Both the position numbers and the translations under genes were made by a program. Below are positions 59,965-64,000 of a stretch of DNA of 64,000 nt, one piece after another (position 1 is the stretch's first letter; each line of letters begins with the position of its first letter). The DNA is taken from contig QANT01004633.1 of assembly GCA_003254885.1 (NCBI GenBank), positions 1 to 64,000 on the forward strand. Reading direction: 5' to 3'. The notes below the pieces were generated by a model. It saw only the letters and a program-made list of their open reading frames with translations. It was not told the DNA's origin and made no database searches. Source of the DNA: Purshia tridentata (taxonomy: Eukaryota; Streptophyta; Magnoliopsida; Rosales; Rosaceae).

Positions 59965-60004
59965 CATTACTAATGCCTCTCATAAAAAAATTTCATTATT
60001 AATG
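59965..60004 (+). mobile_element. Possible ultra-short retroposition footprint
   Basis: CATTACTAATG (59965-59975) and CATTATTAATG (59994-60004) bracket CCTCTCATAAAAAAATTT. One mismatch in 11 bp and a poor tail make this weaker than the others. Confidence 0.3.
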
Positions 60005-62526
60005 GCATCTAAGGTTTTCCTTCAGCAATTTAATTCTCTTTATTTATATGAGAATGGGAACAGAAATCGAATTGAATTATTATCGGAATGATCATTAACT
60101 ATATTGTGCTCATGCAACAAAACTTTTTCTATTAATTTATCTCAATAATTCAGTTTGTTCATTCAAACTGAAATGTCTTTGAGTCATTTTGAAGCGAGTG
60201 AATTAGCTAACTATTATTAGATGAAGTACCATTTTTAGGAATGTGATTCAAACTTTGAAAATGAAACTCAAATAGTAAAGCAAAAATATCTGATGTCATT
60301 GTATGTCATAGAATTAAAATGATATTTTCTCTGCTGCACATGCATGCATGTAACAATGTCTGCATGCACATCTACAATGTCTTCCTCCTCCTCTCGTTCA
60401 TATCTCTGTGTGGTAAGTCAGAGAAGGGAGCGGACCCAAAAACAATCTTCAAAAGTTTGGGCAGAGGAGATAATGGTAGGGTCCTTGAGGACCCTCTTTA
60501 GGGTAATAAATTTATCCATACATAAAAATATTTAGAGGAAAATGCATGGCTTCCAATTTGCTAATTTATCCTTGATGATTGGAAAATTTGTCCTGCAATT
60601 CCTTGGGTGTGGGTCACCCATCTTCATATTCTTCATGCACCATGCTTCACTCCACATTGGCATACACACATGTAGAATATTCAACCCAAAAATAAAACAT
60701 GAAAATTATGTGGGCTCTTGGTGTGGAGCAATTACAATGTGACACCTCACAATATTGGAATATGCTTTTTTGTACCATTTGGTTTCTCTGTTTTAGTACA
60801 AAAAGAGAGATCAAAGGAGGAGACAGAGATTTGAACTCTTAATTGAATGAGAAGTAAATGTAATACTTGATATGTTAAACCCCATATAATAAGAATTGGG
60901 TATTTTCAATTTAACATCTTAATAAATATTTCTTCACCAATTAATTGAATGTTAAATGCTCAAACTTTAGCATGGTATCGCAACTTGAACTCCTACAATC
61001 AACCTCCTAATATAACTTGACGTTAGACAGAACCAAAAGGACATGTGAAAAAACTAACAAGGTCCCAACTACTAAAACCAATTTCCCTATTATCTCTTTC
61101 ATAAATTGCCTTCTTGGTGTAAAATATGCATATCTAGTCAAGAGTAGTGTCACAATATTCCAAATGATGTAAAGCATACTTGTTGTCAAAACAAGCTTTT
61201 TTTGTCAAGTTGGTCATTGTTTATGCTTTCTTTTTTTCTAATTTCGTTAGTGCAATAACGCCTATTGGAGTTGCAAAGGGTGATCATATATGAATGATGT
61301 AAGAATCGACCTTTTTGTCACTTTGCTGTCTTGCATGTGAGACTCTGACAGAGAGTGAGTGATCGGTATTGGGCCATACCCTCAGATTGTCATCTCATCA
61401 AACATTCCTTATTAAAAAGATTGATAAACAGTGTATTATTTACAGGGGAATGAGGAATTGATAGATATCAAAAAGAATTGAAGAGATGGGAAAAGGGTTC
61501 CAATCTATAAACTGTTTTGGATTCTAACCTCAAACAACCTGTCATTCTTGTTGACTATTGTCACTGGGATCTGTATGTGAAAGGCAACGAGTTCTTTCCA
61601 ATGATTATATCTTAGTGCTTCGTTCAGAAACCTTCAGAATTTTATCTTTAGACCAATTGGCAAATACCCATCTTGAAATTAGTGGGGGAAAAATAACAAA
61701 GAGGGAAATGACAATGAAATTCATCAAATGTAGCCTTAGGGATAATACCTACATGTATAAAACTTTGGATTTTAAACAATACACAATGAAACTCCCATAT
61801 TAGTTTTGGTATGTAAAACCCAAAAAAGAACTGAGAGCACATCGATTGAATTAGAGAGATAATGTTCTTAACATATATAGAAGTTATTAGACCTTTTTGT
61901 TTCACTGATAAAAATGGTAATGGTTCTTCTTAGTTCTAATGTAAATGAATTTGTAGACTAAATCAAACTACCTGCGATATATATTTACTGTTGTATTTAA
62001 CTGCAACATAACTTCAAAATGATGTTCCAGAGGTATGCAATTGATCAAAAAATGAAAAAGAAAAATTACATTTAGTTCCCTCTTCATTCTTGCATGTTCC
62101 TATATATCATTACCACGTGCATATGCAAACGTATTATCAGACCAAGTCGATATTGATAATGTCAAGATCTACCATATCTCATATTGAACCAGTAAATGAA
62201 GAACACGAACAAAATAAAATAAAAAAATACAAACTTTTACTACCATATCTCATATGAATCCGTGTAAGGCACGAGTGAAGACTCTATTCTTCAATACTAA
62301 TTATATGATTTTCTGCAACAGAATTCTCTCTACAGAACAAAGAGAGAAGACTTAGGGTTTGGTGGATGAAGATGGAAGAAATAGGGTTATGAGAGGAGGG
62401 GTGTGGCTCAAACCTGGTTGGGATTTGGAGTGTGTAAAAAGACTTTTTTTGTTTTTTTCAAATAACAAGTTAAAATCTTAAAAGGAAGTAGTCCGTGTGA
62501 AGAGAGGAAAAGGGGGCGCACAAACC

Positions 62527-62534
62527 TATAAATA
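62527..62534 (+). promoter_or_regulatory. TATA box of the disrupted kelch-like gene
   Basis: TATAAATA lies 100 bp before the ATG at 62634, so the promoter appears preserved although the reading frame is broken. Confidence 0.5.
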
Positions 62535-62633
62535 AAGGCTTAAGGGCGTGGTGCTCGGAACCGTGAAAGTTGAGAAATTGGAAAACCTATCTAATTTGCT
62601 TAGGGTTTGGGGCTTTGGGGGAATAGCGATAGC

Positions 62634-63833
62634 ATGAAGAGGAAGAGAAGCGGAGGGATTGAGATGAATGGAGAAGAAGCCACAGGTGGTGTGAAAGAAA
62701 AGCTATACGTATGTTGCATCGAGTACAAAGAAGAGCAGGTTGCTTATGTTGTGCATGAAATGAGAGTAAGCGATTTGTTATCATCAGATTGCTCCTCCAG
62801 CGATACTGAAATCCCATCCCGCCAAGTGGCTTATAGGGCGGGTAAGGATCTTATGAATTATGGGGGTTGCGGGATTATGGGCACCAAAATCCTTTTCGCC
62901 GGAGGCTTTAAATACAAGAGCTACCGAAGCGACGGCGCATCCAAGGGGTCTACAAGAATTTATGCGTAAGAGACTAGTGGTGGCCGGTGATAGTGATACA
63001 ACAATCCCCGTGTATGAAGCATTGGCGGATGATATTCCAAACAGGAAAATATGAAACATGGCTGCAAGAGGTGGACGGAAAACTCTATGCTCTCCCCAGT
63101 ACGTTCAATAATTTATCTGAGACACCATCTTTCGAGGTATTCGATCCGGCACTCGGGAAATGGTCGACCCTGCCTATACCTCCATTTATCGAAGGTCCGT
63201 ATCACTACTGTGACCCTTTTGCTACCTACTACTCTTATGCAGTTTTGTCCAACACCGTCCTTTTCTCCTCTGTACATGTTCCATATATTTTCTCATTCGA
63301 CTTTTCTAAACCACATTCCAATTGGGAGATTACAGGGTCTATGTTCAAAGGTCTCCCTTGTCCTTTACCCTTTCCTGGAAAAGCTTTAACTTTGCTAGAT
63401 GATGATGATTGCCTAATGTTTACGTATCAGTACACTGATTGTTTAGCTTCGCCGATAGTAGTGTACCAAATGTTCAATGATAGTATGCACATTATTAAAC
63501 GTCTGGATTTGCCAAACTACCAATTGCCTGAATACATGTCCCGCCCACTCCAGTATAGTGTTTTTCAATCTAGGAGATCGAAAACTCTGCCTTTTTATGG
63601 CCTGTTACATGGACTCTATGACTTGTGATTGGATGCCTCAGACTCAGCCTGGGTTTGTGCGTTTTTTTGTGGTAACCTTAGAATTCTCCAAAAGGGACAT
63701 TCATTCGGTTTCCGAATCAAAACGGGACGTCCACATCCTTAATACTCGCACCTTTGATCGCAAGCCATGCCGTGAAGATAAAGAAGATCCTACCGGCCAT
63801 GTGTCGCTTCTTGGTTGCTTTTTGCCGCTGTAA
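62634..63833 (+). pseudogene. Kelch-like (galactose-oxidase-type propeller) gene, frame disrupted
   Basis: A protein of about 400 aa can be followed through three segments in different frames. 62634-62969 begins MKRKRSGGIEMNGEEATG and contains NYGGCGIMGTKILFAGGF, a kelch-like repeat. A second stretch, LVVAGDSDTTIPVYEALADD, continues in another frame to about 63045. The long third part (to 63628) has LQEVDGKLYALPS, FEVFDPALGKWSTLPIPP and WEITGSMFKGLPCPLPF, spaced as propeller blades. The last part, to TAA 63831-63833, is in yet another frame (VVTLEFSKRDIHSVSE, GHVSLLGCFLPL). No GT-AG pairs nearby would repair the joins, so at least three frame changes make it a pseudogene or an assembly error. 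No F-box is seen. It looks like a member of an expanded dicot kelch/DUF1668-like family; function unknown. Confidence 0.7.
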
Positions 63834-64000
63834 GTTAATCTTGCTCTTGCTGCTCGTTAATTATATTATATATGCATGCATGGTTTGTGCGCATGCCTGC
63901 CTCAGAGAAATATTCATAAATATGTAATTCATTTCTGTCCTCCTTTGTTAATTTTTTCGTGTCAAAGTGCTAAACAACATCATATCCACCCTAGGTAACT

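Larger units (their letters stand above)
59141..62526. other. 3.4-kb gene-free stretch with small retroposed inserts
   Basis: No coding gene was recognised; open frames at 60319-60535, 60542-60742 and 61558-61803 show no family or codon signal. Three small poly(A)-tailed inserts with flanking repeats lie at 59449-59576, 59586-59636 and 59965-60004. Confidence 0.45.

Noticed and set aside
1-64000. CRISPR arrays, operons, organelle inserts or LTR elements
   Set aside because: No regularly spaced repeats, no bacterial-style gene clusters, no recognisable plastid or mitochondrial genes and no long terminal repeats were seen.

Overview
This is a window of plant nuclear DNA. Its genes have many introns with GT-AG borders, the spacers are AT-rich and full of (CT)n/(GA)n microsatellites, and the families present (PDK1, bark-storage-type nucleosidase, SKU5-similar proteins, ZAT zinc finger, DUF1635, chloroplast limit dextrinase) are those of a flowering plant. 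General resemblance suggests a woody eudicot, perhaps Rosaceae; that is an impression, not a proof. One ambiguous base (7083) indicates a draft assembly.

Layout. 92-1497 (+) is the 3' end of a PDK1-type kinase. 2840-4825 (+) is a secreted nucleosidase / bark-storage-like protein. 5990-14836 (+) is a 23-exon mitochondrial pyruvate dehydrogenase E2 subunit with two lipoyl domains. 15827-16904 (-) is a ferritin-like DUF455 protein, head to head (179 bp apart) with an mRNA-cap methyltransferase at 17084-21068 (+). A tRNA-Arg(TCT) lies at 21638-21710 (-), a fold-back transposon at 22249-22587, and a Rab GTPase of the RABC2 (Rab18) type at 23330-26340 (+). Two tandem SKU5-similar multicopper-oxidase-like genes follow at 27579-30794 and 32321-35674 (+). 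After a gene-poor stretch comes a ZAT5-like C2H2 repressor (38836-40140, -), then about 7 kb without a recognisable intact gene. The 28-exon chloroplast limit dextrinase (pullulanase) occupies 47437-56464 (-), a DUF1635 coiled-coil protein 58120-59015 (-), and a disrupted kelch-like gene 62634-63833 (+). A decayed fragment of that same kelch-like family sits at 46873-47150.

The genes are ordinary single-copy housekeeping or developmental genes with no operon-like logic. Functional links are loose: E2 feeds acetyl-CoA into mitochondria, limit dextrinase debranches starch, and PDK1 and the Rab act in signalling and traffic. The two SKS genes are recent tandem copies, only one of which carries a probable GPI-anchor tail.

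The most interesting signal lies outside the genes. At least five places show an insert of only 14-35 nt consisting of a few bases (often ...GGCC or ...TTGCC) plus a poly(A) run, flanked by 9-17 bp direct repeats. These look like footprints of LINE-type retroposition with almost complete 5' truncation. A 102-nt insert of the same build and a tRNA-like SINE are also present. Two genes (PDK1 and limit dextrinase) carry local duplications that copy a splice acceptor and create frame-breaking decoy sites. No LTR element, virus-derived sequence or CRISPR array was recognised.
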